Below, in pieces: positions 1 through 11,930 of a DNA stretch of 64,000 nt. The notes under the pieces were generated by a model. It searched no databases, had not been told where the DNA came from, and saw only the letters and a program-made list of their open reading frames with translations. The translations under genes were made by a program, and so were the position numbers. The stretch lies in assembly GCA_032622095.1 (NCBI GenBank), contig CP136064.1, positions 185,546,209 through 185,610,208 on the forward strand, written 5' to 3'. Source of the DNA: Siphonodentalium dalli. Taxonomy: Eukaryota > Mollusca > Scaphopoda > Gadilida > Siphonodentaliidae. The stretch's first letter is position 1. Each line of letters begins with the position of its first letter.

Positions 1-63
1 CTGGCAGAGCAGTACATACAGTACAAAGAGATGTTAAAAACAAAAGGTATGGCCCTATACTGC

Positions 64-317
64 CAAGCCTTGAAATAGGGTGTCTGTCATTTGCAGAATG
101 AGGTCCCCAGAGGGTGAATTTAGTGATGCTACCCCGCATAGCCGGCTAGCATTACCAAATTCACCCTCTGGGGACCTCATTCTGCTTACACCTCAGCAGA
201 ATGAGGTTCCCAGAGGGTGAATTTGGTGATGCTAGCCCGCTATGCGGGGTAGCATCACTAAATTCACCCTCTGGGGACCTCATTCTGCAAATGACAGACA
301 CCCTATTTCAAGGCTTG
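64..317. repeat. MITE family A, full copy (8-bp target duplication)
   Basis: Terminal inverted repeat CAAGCCTTGAAATAG at both ends, flanked by a perfect 8-bp direct repeat TATACTGC (56-63 and 318-325). The 8-bp duplication suggests a hAT-type transposase, supplied in trans. The interior holds four ~43-bp arms in alternating orientation (AATGAGGT(C/T)CCCAGAGGG and its complement). No coding capacity; small reading frames through it are by-products of the palindrome. Confidence 0.9.
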
Positions 318-675
318 TATACTGCAATAAACTTCTAAGTGAATATCTCTACCTCTTGCAAGTAGCCAGGCTACCAGTTTATAATTTGATGATAAAAAAT
401 GAAACTAAGACTTCAGATTGTTCTATCAGTCAAATGAATCTCTTATTCACTTGGTTAAGTGTCATCACTCAGTGACTATTCATCAGTGTCAACAGACAAA
501 CTTGTTTGCACTATAAAATGGGACCCAAAGTGAGTGGAAGGCCAGCGGACGATCACATCAACTTTGTCATAATAAGCACCCAAACATTATAAAAACACAG
601 AATAAATGTTAACTATAACTAGGTGATCTATTTGTTGTTTTTGTGTAAGTTAATTCCAAATTCTCAATCATTTGT

Positions 676-927
676 ATATATTCAAATGCCACCATGCACC
701 CATTATATACTACCCTGAAAAGACAACAAAGTTCATAATTGAGAACGCTGTATATTGTCTACCGCTTTTGGGCAACGGATGCATGAACACTCTTTATATT
801 CAAATGTCACAATACCACATACAAAATCACCCATGATACCTTAAAAACGATCACAATGTCCATAATTGAGAACGCTCTTTATTGCCTACCACGTTTTGGG
901 CGACGGAAGCATAGACGCTCTTTATAA
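676..927. repeat. Two-unit tandem duplication (~124-bp period)
   Basis: Units at about 676-803 and 804-927 share 'tattcaaatg(c/t)cac', 'cataattgagaacgct' and 'cggaagcat / cggatgcat', followed by 'cactctttat / cgctctttat'. Diverged. The rest of 326-1799 is AT-rich sequence in which I see no exon. Confidence 0.6.
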
Positions 928-1799
928 GAGGCAATCATTGGATTTTTCCTAAGTTGACAACAATTAAAAACTTCCTCTCTCGAAAGACGATATCTGCCAT
1001 TAAAAAGTAAAATGAATGAAACAAAAAGGAAAAAAAATATATTTTTGACAAAATAATTCCTTTAAAGATACAGGTGGCGGTGGGTATGCTGTTAAAATAT
1101 TCACCTCAGTCAAAAACCGCCATAAACAGAAAGAATAGTAAAATATAGATAACCTTGTTCTTATACCAATCAGAAATATTGCATAAACAGTATGTTATTG
1201 TCAAATGTTTTTCCTTTGTTATGTACACAAAAGCAAAAAAACAGTACAAAACCTGGCCTTTGTTTAGATCCGATCATCCGGATATGGTAAACATAAAGAG
1301 CGTCATTTGTTACTGTTTTCCTGATATGGAAATAATAAAGAGTGTTTATATCATTTGTGTGTGATTAACCAATAGAATTGTGCTGTGTTATGTAAACAGA
1401 AGCAATTATGTTTGGCATATGAACAAAACTATATATATTTTAATATTCCTTCTGTTGATGCCGATTTGAACAAATATGAATATTTCTGCAACGAACGCCG
1501 CCCGTGCCTTTAATGGAATTGGGTGGAGATATTCAATACAAGAACAACTTTTTAAAAGACCCAAATCATAAGGATCCGTTGATTAGATGGAAAATGGTCC
1601 TGGGACTTTTACTAATAGGGTATTCCCACCCTTGACAGATGCAACCTGGGGGTATTAATAAGCAATGGGCGACAGCCCGGCACTTGTTATTTCTCTCAAT
1701 TATTATGGCAAAAAAATGGGTGTATTTATAATTAGCCGTGTTTCAGCGGTGCTCTTTTTCCAGGTCTGTACTCTGATGTGTATTCTTGTTTCCCTGCAG

Positions 1800-1974
1800 A
1801 ATTTCTGCTTGATCTGGCAGCAGATGACAGCTTAGAACAAGAATTGAGATTTGATATTGAAAGTTACACAGACAAAATAAGGAGCAAATTTGAAGGGAAA
1901 ATATGTTTTACCAGAGAACAAGTGAACAGGTTGGAAGAAGAGAAAGCAAATCTTTTTAAAGAGATCTATCGCCT
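1800..1974 (+). CDS. Unknown coiled-coil-like protein, exon n-3
   Basis: Internal coding exon. It is preceded by a good acceptor (tgtttccctgcag ending at 1799) and followed by the donor gtgagt at 1975. It enters with one base of a codon carried from an upstream exon that is not visible here. The frame is open throughout and encodes 58 residues rich in Glu, Lys, Asp and Leu, including FTREQVNRLEEEKANLFKEI, which looks like amphipathic coiled coil. It ends with two bases (CT) of a Leu codon, and the first base of the exon at 9577 completes it (CTA). I do not recognise the family. A cytoskeletal, centrosomal or ciliary protein would fit the composition, but that is only a guess. The upstream exon lies left of the window or in 318-1799, where I could not find it. 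Confidence 0.8.
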
Positions 1975-2034
1975 GTGAGTAAAAAGTCTAAGACTGCTAC
2001 AATTACACTTGCTATGTGATTGGATTTGTGATTC

Positions 2035-2462
2035 TTAACCCTTTCAGTGCCAGGGGCCGATCTCATCGGCCCTAATTTACGGTCTGTAAAATCAGCCCTT
2101 TTTTAAAAGATTTTTTTGGGTATGCTTAAGCATGCTATAGCAAATTTAAAAACAAACTGGATAAAACCTTAGGGGCATGTTATAACTCAAAACTATCACC
2201 AAGTATTCATAGTAATAATTTTGATGCCCATGAAAAACGTAAGATTCCCTGGCACTAAACCTACAAAATAAGTCTATTAAAGAATATAAGAAAAAATTAT
2301 TAAAATTGTATAAAATAATAACAAATGATGAAAAATTGTTAGGCCAATGCATTCTCTTATATATGTGAGGCGACCTATTGTCGACTCGCATATATAAGAG
2401 AATACATTGGCACAGGGTATATGGGTTGATACAAAAATCGGACCTGGCACTGAAAGGGTTAA
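2035..2462. repeat. MITE family B, copy 1 (TTAA-flanked, piggyBac-like)
   Basis: Ends TTAACCCTTTCAGTGCCAGG and its complement, with TTAA at both borders as in piggyBac insertions. A subterminal hairpin GGGCCGAT...ATCGGCCC lies near the left end. The right part carries the ~70-bp palindromic core (about 2340-2412) shared with families C, D and E. It starts 61 bp inside the intron after the exon at 1800-1974. Non-coding. Confidence 0.88.
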
Positions 2463-2795
2463 GTATTTGATGCTAATCCCCATGGTGTGACTGTATGCAC
2501 ACTAATCATTTGTGGATTCACTACACCTCTGGTCAACCACGACACATGGCATATCTGATCGGAGTAATTGTGGTATCTCAAAGACAGGACTGAAATTCCT
2601 TCAGCGACTTCCATACAGTAAACCAGTAAACTTCACCCCATAGCTGAAAAATTTGTCACATGGCTGATTTCACAGTGTTGACAATTTTAGGGATTATAGC
2701 AAATTGTAATTCAATTGAGTATTTGTCACTAAATACAAGCATTCTGATTGGCCGAGAGCGGCTAACTTTAGTTTTCGATTCACCGACATCGGCGC

Positions 2796-2962
2796 TTCAG
2801 CATCAAATCTGAATGTAGCACGGTAATATTTCATCGGCGCAGAATGGAGTAGCGAAACATGCACACCAGCGCGTTGTTGTCTATTGATACCGTTCATCGG
2901 CTGCTTCAGTGTGCATCAAATATGAATGTAGCACGGTAAAATTTCATCGGCGCAGAACAGAG
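2796..2962. repeat. Short tandem duplication
   Basis: Two copies of a ~65-bp unit containing GAATGTAGCACGGTAA and TTTCATCGGCGCAGAA, starting near 2796 and 2902. They lie in a slightly GC-richer island (2690-3100) of the first visible intron. Function unknown. Confidence 0.6.
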
Positions 2963-3319
2963 TAGCAAAACGAGCCAACCCGCCCCACAGGAAATTGTTA
3001 CGGAGCAGTGTTCCGAGTAACGGAATGAACAAACCCAACGATTTGTGCACGGTGACAATGGCAAAATGAAAGTCTCGATTCGTGTCATGAAAATGACTAA
3101 ATTATACTTTTTATACAGTTTTTTTTTGCAAATTCCTTGCTAGATTAAATTACAATGGAGATAAACGTACCTGTATTATCAGTTTTCAAACTATTTAGCT
3201 GAAAATTGTGTACCAGTTTAAATTGTCAAATATAGCTTTTAATTGGCATTCAAATTGTAAGTATTATATGATTATGATGCATTGTGAAAAGATACACTAC
3301 ATCACACCTTGCGTTCAGC

Positions 3320-3400
3320 CAAGCCTTAAAATAGGGTGCCTGTCATTTGCAGAATGAGGTCCCCAGAGGGTGAATTTAGTGATGCTATCCCGCATACGGG
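3320..3400. repeat. MITE family A, left-end fragment
   Basis: Matches the left ~80 bp of family A (aagccttaaaatagggtgcc, then the first AATGAGGTCCCC arm), then breaks off near the centre of the first hairpin (ccgcatacggg). No matching right end or target duplication was found, so it is truncated or rearranged. Confidence 0.75.
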
Positions 3401-4164
3401 CACGTAATTCGACCCAAGGACTAACATGGGCCCATCAGTTTGCCCGTGCTGCGTGACCTTGACCACTCCCCAGTGCTAGAGTCCTTGGCACGGCGTGATT
3501 GTGACCTGACGCAGGAAGGACAACTCTAAATTCACACAACGTAAACAGCACAACGTCGTCGAACGTAAAACACAGATATTGTCAATGTGCAGGCGATTAA
3601 GAATCGTGTATCTACTTGAATGAAAATACGGCATTTGCCGGCTCCCTCCTAAAATATAGCATTTACAATTTCTGCCAGGCTCCCTCCCAAAATATAGCAT
3701 TTACAATTTCTGATATATACATTTTTGTTACAGCTGATATTCTTAAGTCTATTTTGGATACATTTATATTTTTATGCTATTATTTTCCACACCTCACTTA
3801 GTGCGAAGTCATGTAGAGTTAGGTTTCGGGTAAAAGTTCGCTAAATATCATCATCGTTATGGTCTGGAATCTCATCCAAGTATAAAGTGGAGCGAATCCA
3901 TTGTCTAGCTCTCGAATCAAATCCATTTACCTGAGATGGCTTCCAGAATGGCCGAAATTTTGATTAAAGCCGTGTAACAGATCTTAGCTGTTTCTTGGCT
4001 ACACGTTTGGTTTATTTACATTGAAATTGGTTAACTGGATTCTTTTGAAGCTTGATAATTAATGAGCGTGTGTATATGAGGCGTTGCTATCAAAGAGCAT
4101 TTATCTACTTGAGTGGAAATCAAATCGGGTAAAACTGGCGGATTTCTACTGACGAAATTTGATA

Positions 4165-4712
4165 CATAGGGTCACCTTGACCTTCGAGTGACCTTGAATT
4201 CATATCTCGGGATCCGCTGAGTCGAATTTGGTGGAAACAGGTAGTTTAAGTAAGGCGCTGAGTAATTTCGTCACACCCGGATGCCCGTGCGGCATGACCT
4301 TGACCTTTCAAATGACCTTGAACCCGTATCTCTGTATCCGCTGGGTCAATTTCCACCATTTTTGGGGTGTTGGTGTAGATGGGGATGCCAATACATTTTG
4401 TCCCACCCAGATGCCCGTGCGTTGTGACCTTGACCTTCAAATGACATTGACTGTATCTCGGAATGCGATGGGACGATCGGGATGAAATTTCGTAGGTAGG
4501 GAGAGTTCGGGTAGCCAAACATTTTCAACATCACCTTGACCTTTCAAATGACCTTGAACCCATATCTCGGGATCAGCTGGGCCGATTTCCAACTTTTTTT
4601 TGGGTGTTGGTGTAGATGGGGATGCCAATCAATTTTGTCCCACCCAGCGTGACCTTGACCTTTCAAATGACCTTGAACCTGTATCTCGGTATCCGCTGGG
4701 CCGATTTCCACC
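4165..4712. repeat. Five-unit tandem array rich in TGACCTTGA motifs
   Basis: Diverged units of ~105-132 bp starting near 4173, 4292, 4424, 4529 and 4650. Each has (TG/C)ACCTTGACCTT(T)CAAATGA followed by 'tatctcgg.atccgctggg' and mostly 'ggtgttggtgtagatgggg'. TGACCTTGA is the complement of TCAAGGTCA, the extended half-site of NR5A/ERR-type nuclear receptors. A partial unit lies at 3447-3475. Likely a tandem repeat or the tail of an old element; binding is untested. Confidence 0.65.
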
Positions 4713-4786
4713 ATTTTTATGTTTACCCATACCATAGTATGGTAAACATAGTGTCGTTGCCCGGATTGACCACTCGTCGTTCGTCC

Positions 4787-4832
<46 letters not shown>

Positions 4833-5450
4833 CTGTCTGTCTGTCCGTAGACACTTTACGAGTAATGCGATAACTCAAACATTTTCTATCCGATCGAAAC
4901 CAAATTTTGTATATGGGTTTCTCAGCCCAAAATACAGATCGAGTTCGAATTTGGGTTTGATCCGATTTATTTTAAAGGAGTTATGACCCTTTTTTCGAAA
5001 ATAAAATAAATTTAAAAAAAATCCGATGCTCTAACCGAAATATTTTTTTGTCCGATTGTGTTCATATTTGATATGTAGGTTTATGATGACACACCCCTCA
5101 CCTGTATAGTTTTTGGTATTGATTGGTTGATCAGTTTAGAAAATAATTAACCCTTTACACACATGCTATCCAATGCAATAAGTTGAACATATTTCTTCTG
5201 ATCTGCCTCATATTTCTTACCTAGGTTTTTCTTAGCACGTTCTTCATCTGTATGGTTTTTGGTATTGTTTAATTAACCCTTTTCACTCTTATGTTTACTT
5301 AGAATTCACCCGAGCTGCTATGACTCAAAACATTTTTCATCTGATCAACACAAAATTTGGTATATGAATTTATCACCCCTAAATACAGATCGAGTTCGAA
5401 TATGGGTTTGATCCGATATATTTTAACAGAGTTATGACCCTTTATAATTC
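4711..5450. repeat. Dispersed repeat family K with (CTGT)n microsatellite
   Basis: Begins with the imperfect palindrome tttacccataccatagtatg near 4722-4741, then a CTGT/CCGT microsatellite (about 4781-4852). Then follow two diverged copies (about 4868-4991 and 5320-5442) of a unit containing 'caaattttgtatatggg' and 'cagatcgagttcgaat'. Reverse-orientation relatives lie at 45770-46100 and 58266-58690, and a weaker one at about 6240-6365. No open frame. Possibly the 3' part of an unidentified retroelement. Confidence 0.6.
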
Positions 5451-6510
5451 AAGTAATTACTGCTGGGAATTTGAAGAGAACATATATCCCACAGCAATGT
5501 GTGTTATTGAAATGAGTTAATTATCACTATGACATTAGATACTACATGCTATAAAGCATGATAGTGGTACCACTGGCTGGCTGGACTTGTTATCATAATT
5601 ATGTCAAACTGTGATTGATTACTCACTCTCTGGTGGAGTTCTGCTTTCTGTGCAATAGAAACAGGTTTATTACATTAGCTATATGCACACACTATATGAC
5701 ACCTATTCTAAAATAATAAATTGGAATAGTCCATTGTTACTTTGTAGTGTTGTTTTACAGACATTGTTCTTTACAAACACTGTTGTCTTATCTTAGACAA
5801 AAATTTATCCACACATTCCTTAGTTCCATAACATGATGTCATTGAAAATGATTTACCCTCTCCACACATCATATGGTTTTGATGCTTTTCATTTAATCAT
5901 TCTCCTATGTTATGTCCAGGTTGATGGTGATCCACTTTTGATTTGCATGGATTTGGGATTAAAATTAAACCATTCCATAGACACATATTATGCGATAGAC
6001 AGATATAATATTATCCCTTTCACTTTGAGCCAGGTTCAGTAAGGGTTTCAATACATCACCAATTGAATATTCATCATTAGAGGAAATGTCTTATTTTGAA
6101 ATTCCCTCAATTGCATTTGGGCTCCAGGATAATATTAATGGTGCTGGTATTCTTGAGACTGATTTATTGTATGGGGTTCTAAATCCAATGACATGCTTTT
6201 CATAGACTATTTTGTGTTTATCAGTTCATTAGTTTGGGTAAGATTAACCCCATTCTATCCGATTTGATAACTCAAATATTTCCATTGATTATGTTTATAG
6301 TTCTTGGCATAGTTGACGATAACACACCCCTAACCTGCATAGTGAGGGTCATTTGGTTTATTTGCTTAAAAATATTAACATCCTCCACCAATCCTGTTGA
6401 CACAATGTGATAACTAAATATTTTTCACACGATCACTATATAAAGTGTGAATTGTTGAAACTTTTGCACTCATGAAAAGGTTGGTGTAAGGATTTATAAA
6501 ATTTATAAAA

Positions 6511-6574
6511 ATAGCTAATCGCTATCGCCAAGGTATGGGTTAAACATCTGCCGATCGTGATCGGCCTCTCGTTT
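6511..6574. repeat. Short dispersed repeat L with CCGATCGTGATCGG
   Basis: The motif 'gggttaaacatctgccgatc' plus 'gtgatcggcctctcg', preceded by 'cgctatcgccaaggta'. Inverted copies occur at about 44049-44090 and 56364-56416. Short, non-coding, origin unknown. The remainder of 5450-6920 shows no exon. Confidence 0.5.
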
Positions 6575-6924
6575 GGGGTGTTGGTGTAAAAAAAACAACA
6601 CAACGACTCTCCCCGTCAGGACAGGTACCCAGCTAGTGTGATATACACCACAGCTCCATGTACCAAACCAGATCCACAACTCTAGAAAATGTCATATGGG
6701 TCTCAATGGGGTGGGGTTATCATATTTGCCAAAAAAAAAAACATAATCACTTTTATTACACGCTTGTTCCCAGAAGTACAGTGTTATTGCTGTTCCATAT
6801 TTACAAATACGTATGGAACATACGCATCTTGTTGACGTAAAATGACGTACATGACGTTCGCCTCATCCATGAAACCTGAACTATAAAATAAAAGCATCAT
6901 CACACATAACATGACAAAACACGC

Positions 6925-7050
6925 CCTCTATGTGCCTAAACAAACCTTCTAAGCCTGTATTATTAATGCACGGATTCTAGGACACGAAGCGTGTAATAAA
7001 CACAGAACGACACAATGTGTAAATGGGTTTGTCGATACGGCACTCGTGCT
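6925..7050. repeat. Dispersed repeat, also at 20105-20225
   Basis: Shares 'taatgcacggattcta', 'gtgtaataaacac' and 'aatgggtttgt(c/t)gata' in the same orientation with 20105-20225, at moderate divergence. Non-coding. 7050-7632 holds nothing else I recognise. Confidence 0.55.
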
Positions 7051-7632
7051 GTGTATTTGTTGCCCCATATATGCATGTACTATTGAATTATAACATATGT
7101 AACTATTTCCAAATAACATGACCACTTTCTCATTAGAAGGTATTTATACATGAGAGCAGCAAGTGGTAACAGAGGTTGGGTGCTTCACCCAACCCAAACA
7201 AGGTAATAAATTTCCAATGTTGGAAATTTCATAATGCTATGAATTGCCAATATGGAGTATAGGTTGTTTACCCAATGCAGATAACTAGAAGCAGCACACC
7301 TAATACTGTTCTGATTGAGCTCAATCAGCCATTTTAACTGCCACCACGTTCTCACTGGTGTAATCTTTGCAGCAATAAATTATCAGGACACAATTGTACC
7401 TGATATTTTCTTGCAGATATTTTCTTACAGCTACATGTGAACATGTCATAGTATGACCTGATTGGTTATTGTTTTGGTGGCATTATATAGCAATCAGATG
7501 TTGTATTATCAATTGATTAAGAAAGGAACAGTAATGGCGCTAATCATCACTGTTTTGATATTAAGTAAGCATGAGTGACTTCTGGTACATTGTTATACAA
7601 ACATACATGAGCGAACAACGACTGATTAACTA

Positions 7633-8100
7633 TTAACCCTTTCAGTGCCAGGGGCCGATCTCATCGGCCCTAATTTAGTGTCTGTAAAATCGGCCCTAAA
7701 AAATATAAAAAAAAAAAAAAAAAATTTTTAGATTGTTTCGGGTTGAATTTTTTGTGGGTATGCTTAAGCATGCTATAGCGAATTTAATAACAAACTGAAT
7801 AAAACCTTAGGGGCATGTTATAACTCAAAACTATCACCAAGTATTCATAGTAATAATTTTTATGCCCATGAAAAACGTAAGATTCCCTGGCACTAAACCT
7901 ACAAAATAAGTCTATTAAAGAATATAAGAACAAATTATTAAAATTGTAAAAAATAATAAAAAATGATGAAAAATTGTTAGGCCAATGCATTCTCTTATAA
8001 TTGCGAGGCGACCTATGGTCGACTCGCATATATAAGAGAATGCATTGGCACAGGGTATATGGGTTGATACAAAAATCGGACCTGGCACTGAAAGGGTTAA
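7633..8100. repeat. MITE family B, copy 2
   Basis: Same ends as the copy at 2035 (TTAACCCTTTCAGTGCCAGG and complement) with TTAA borders at 7633-7636 and 8097-8100. Contains a ~20-bp A run near 7704 and the palindromic core at about 7979-8047. Very similar to copy 1 over its whole length, so probably a recent burst. Confidence 0.88.
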
Positions 8101-9126
8101 CTATTAATAAATGATTGTTTTAGTGAGATCTGGGATGTAGTCTGGTGTTGGCTTGAAATCTTTTGGCTAAAAGTTTGGCCAAATGAATTTTCTTTTGTCA
8201 TTTTTGCCATTGGTGCCATCGACAGTGTGAATACAGGGAACCAGGCCTGCAACCTCAACATCAGGGCTGTGATGTAATCTGCCATTATATCGACTGGACC
8301 ATCTCACATTACCAAAAACTGATGGCTCAGTCAGTTTGTACCTACCAGATAATTGTTGAACATATGAAATCAATTTCAAATGAACCTGTTGTAGAGGTAT
8401 AGAGCTATGGTATTTGACTTATTGGGGTTTATCATCATTTCAGCTGTTAGGGTATATCACAAAGTTTCCAGTGTTATGGGTGGAAGAAAGATGGCGCAGA
8501 GGGTTAATTCTTTAAAACCTAGTGAATCGTAACGTGACCAGTGATTTGACGTGTCAGTTGAGTGCCTGTTGCATTTCACTGAACACCTAAGCATATTGTC
8601 AAAATGCCAATGACATGCCCAATTATTTGACGCATCTGCTGAATACCTGTGACGTTTAATCTAACACCTAAGGATATCGTCAAAATGCCAGTCATTCTAC
8701 GTTTAAAAACTTTCTATAATCGATATGACTGAACCGTCGTCTGAACAATAAATAAATTGATTTACTTTAGAAACACGACTTAAAATATTAGGTATCAAAG
8801 TGATGTGTAAGGCATCAAAATTTGCGTAAATATTATGCTTGTATCACCAAAATAGCCCATTTATCGCGACAGATAAATATAAAAACACAGGAAAATCCAG
8901 GTATAAAATTAGCAAAGACGTACATATCCCTATGGGAGAATGCATTGGCACATGGTTTTCGCAAAATTTTAGGGTTAAAATGCATGGATAGAAATGGATA
9001 CGCAATGGTAAATTTTCTCAATAACAAATTTGGAGTATATTTTGGTTGACTATATAATTGAGTGGGTGTGTACATTTAGCAAATAAAGGGTTAACAACGT
9101 TGCTATGACTGTTAAAAAATTATTGA

Positions 9127-9512
9127 ATACTAGCTGATGTGCCCAACTTCATTCGGGCTATTTAGGGATTTATTTGTGATCGCCTCTGTCTGGCAGAAAC
9201 ATGCCTATTTGAGCATATATGACCGAGGTTAAGGACACAGTCGCACGTGAAATTGGACCTGCCCATATTGTTCCCGGGATCAAAGTAGGCCTACATACCA
9301 AATTTGAGTGGGAATTGTATTTCATATATGAGTTTATATGCGCGAGGTTAAAGACATGGGGATCCCACATGAAATTGGACCCGCCCATATTGTTCTCGGG
9401 ATCAAAGTAGGCCTACATACCAAATTTAAGTCGGATCGGTCAAGCAGTTTTCGAGTCTATAACACACATAGACAGACAGACAGAAGTTGCAAATATATAA
9501 TAGATATAATTC
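9127..9512. repeat. Dispersed repeat family F, copy 1
   Basis: Begins CTAGCTGATGTGCCC and ends with GACAGACAGACAG and AAATATATAATAGATAT. Contains two diverged internal units each with 'ttggac(c)cgcccatattgtt' and 'gggatcaaagtaggcctac'. Relatives start at 44285 and 60551. The layout resembles the 3' tail of a non-LTR element, but no reading frame supports this. 8100-9126 shows nothing recognisable except a possible decayed family C end at about 8928-8978. Confidence 0.55.
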
Positions 9513-9576
9513 ATATGGTTTCAAATCCAAGGCAATTCTAATGAAGCATTCGCTTCATATGGACTTATGATTTCAG

Positions 9577-9805
9577 ATTCAATGAAGTTTTGGTGGAAAG
9601 TGGGTTACTGCTAGTACATCCCATGCTGAAGGATAGAAATAAACAGAATCTTATGCTGATAGCAGGCAGGGACAACAAGCAGAGACTGAGTCGGCTCATG
9701 AATATGAAGCACATGTCATCCCTGAAAGATATGCCAACGGCCTTGATTGGAAAATACATCAAACCGAACAAATGTCTCGCTGGACCACATTGGCAGAAAG
9801 AAGGG
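9577..9805 (+). CDS. Unknown coiled-coil-like protein, exon n-2
   Basis: Internal exon of 229 bp, preceded by the acceptor 'cttatgatttcag' and followed by the donor gtaaga at 9806. Its first base finishes the Leu codon begun in the exon ending at 1974. The frame is then open for 76 residues and finishes on a complete Gly codon (phase 0). The peptide reads FNEVLVESGLLLVHPMLKD at the start and GPHWQKEG at the end, with a basic middle (DNKQRLSRLMNMKHM). Lys, Arg and Met are frequent and I see no membrane segment. Codon use and the splice phases support real coding sequence. Family not recognised. A family A MITE starts only 17 bp after the exon end. Confidence 0.85.
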
Positions 9806-9821
9806 GTAAGACTTCAACAGC

Positions 9822-10263
9822 CAAGCCTGCAAATAACGTATCTGTCATTTGCAGAATGAGGTCCCCAGAGGTTGAATTTAGTGATGCTATCCTGCATAGT
9901 GGGCTAGCATCACCAAATTCACCCTCTGGAGACCTCATTCTGCTTAGGCCTCATATTTTAGTATCTATAGTCTCAAATTAACATTATTTTTAGTTACATT
10001 TTCCCTCTTGGGAAGTTTCAATATCCCCTAATTTGCAAAAGATAAAATGCATAATCGAGGTGTCCAATGGGTGAATATCACCATCTTCAACTGGGGAACT
10101 TCAATCTGATCCTAGGTCTCCCATAGCAGTTGAGGGCCTAAGCAGAATGAGGTCCCCAGAGGGTGAATTTAGTGATGCTAGCCTGCTATGCAGGATAGCA
10201 TCACTAAATTCACCATCTGGCGACCTCATTCTGCAAATGACAGACACGCTATTTGCAGGCTTG
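9822..10263. repeat. MITE family A, long form
   Basis: CAAGCCTGCAAATA...ATTTGCAGGCTTG ends. Target duplication TCAACAGC (9814-9821) against TCAATAGC (10264-10271), one mismatch. About 190 bp of extra interior (9951-10140) replaces the short central loop of other copies and is itself bordered by an inverted repeat (CTTAGGCCTCA / TTGAGGGCCTAAG). May represent an older, less deleted form. Confidence 0.85.
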
Positions 10264-10863
10264 TCAATAGCCACATCACCCCAGTTTGCCCATATATATA
10301 AATATATATATGTATTGTTAAAGTTGGCTCATCCAATTGAGGTGTCCCCATTTCATCCAAATTACAACAGTAATGAGAATGCTTTAAAAACTATTTTTTT
10401 ATTGGACTCGGCTAATTACCAATAATTTAATCATAAGTTGTCAATTCACAGAATACTTTAAAACAATTAATTAATTAGCCATTAAGGTTATTTCTCGATA
10501 ATCAGTCAGTCATTCTTCCAGAAACCACAAGTGAAGCTGCATGATGCCAGCATTGATTGACCAATCAAAATGCTGAAAATAAAGTTTGTCTTCAACTAGA
10601 TTCGTGATTGACAGATGTTTGTTCCCAAGACATAATTGTTGACTGCAAGGAATTTATCAATTTTATGGAAATATTTTGGTGAAAACTAGACGTTTTTTTT
10701 ACCAATACTTGGAATTAATTATAAGAAATAACTCTTGTATTAATAGATTAAAGTTATGAGTTATAACCAAAAAGTTTAAAGACAACTATAACGCGCTACA
10801 GAATTTGTCTTCAATCTTTTCTGTTATAACTGCATAACCTTAATCGTAAAATGAGTTTATTTC

Positions 10864-11166
10864 TTAACCTCTTCACTGCTATGACATCCATAACTATTAC
10901 GGACGGAAAAGTGCACGTCGTGAAGCGTACTTTCAGTAGGCCATTATTCATAACTGGAACTCAGAGATTGGTGCATCGGAATAATTGTATCTCAAAGTTT
11001 CAAACAGTGTATGATGTTCCACGATTCTGAATGATTATAGCCCTTCAACTGAGTCAGTTTTATAGTTCTTGTGATATTCCCGTTATATTTTTCCACTGGA
11101 AAATGGCAATAACGTCAACAGCCCATCACACGACATCATAACATCATTTAGCAGCGAAGAGGTTAA
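10864..11166. repeat. TTAA element family H
   Basis: Ends TTAACCTCTTCACTGCTATG and TTTAGCAGCGAAGAGGTTAA, with TTAA at each border (10864-10867 and 11163-11166). The interior contains 'gtcaacagcccatcacacga', related to the sequence interrupted at 25400-25454. 303 bp, non-coding, piggyBac-like by its flanks. Confidence 0.65.
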
Positions 11167-11844
11167 ATACATATAACAATACATACCACCAACACCAGTT
11201 GTCCAGCTATATGGTAGAAGTTGTCCAAAAAATGTTTTAATATAATGCTTGTTTTAAAGTAGTTTGAATGGCAAGAATGTACAGTTTAACATTATGATAG
11301 ATAGCGAGACTTGACAATGTCAATTTCAGGAAATTCACAGGTAGCACTTTGAATATGAATAAATATTTACCTTAAAGGGACTCAAAGCAATTGAAGAGTG
11401 TTCACGCGAAATAACATAAATTTGTATAAAAGTCTGTAAAACCATTAACTTCAACAAGAAAATGTAAACATAGAAGGCAAACATTGAAAATGGTCAAAGC
11501 ATTGAAAAATATTCTGAAAGTCATATTTTATAGTCTAAAATATTTGAACTCTCTACACAATTAGTGATGTTTGTTGCCAAATCACTATAACAGTTTTGTT
11601 GACATAACAATTATTTCAACATGAGAAATTTTGTTATTGGAGAAAGTTCATTAGTATAGTAACAAAGTGTATCTATTTCTTCTTGTTCTTCTTTGTGGTG
11701 ATGTTTTTACACGCTTTACAATTTTTGCACATTTACTCACTGCAAAGGCCTTCGCTCCCTTTAAAGTATTTTCACATCAAAGTAATAAGACAATATAGGG
11801 TGAGATAAAAAATTAAGTAATGCTTACAATGTGGTACAGTCAAT

Positions 11845-11930
11845 TTCAGTTATTTGCATATCACTTAAATGCATAATTTGGATATTTGCATAAAATATGC
11901 ATAAAAATATGCATACACCAAACCATTTTC
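11845..11930. promoter_or_regulatory. Cluster of ATTTGCAT/ATGCAT octamer-like motifs
   Basis: Two ATTTGCAT-type octamers (in 'ttatttgcatatc' and 'gatatttgcataaa') plus several ATGCAT/TATGCATA words within ~80 bp of AT-rich intron. ATTTGCAT is the POU-domain octamer. This could be an intronic regulatory element or chance in AT-rich DNA. Confidence 0.25.

Noticed and set aside
8928-8978. Additional family C element
   Set aside because: Only 'gagaatgcattggcacatgg' and 'ttttcgcaaaattt' match; no ends, so noted as a possible relic only.
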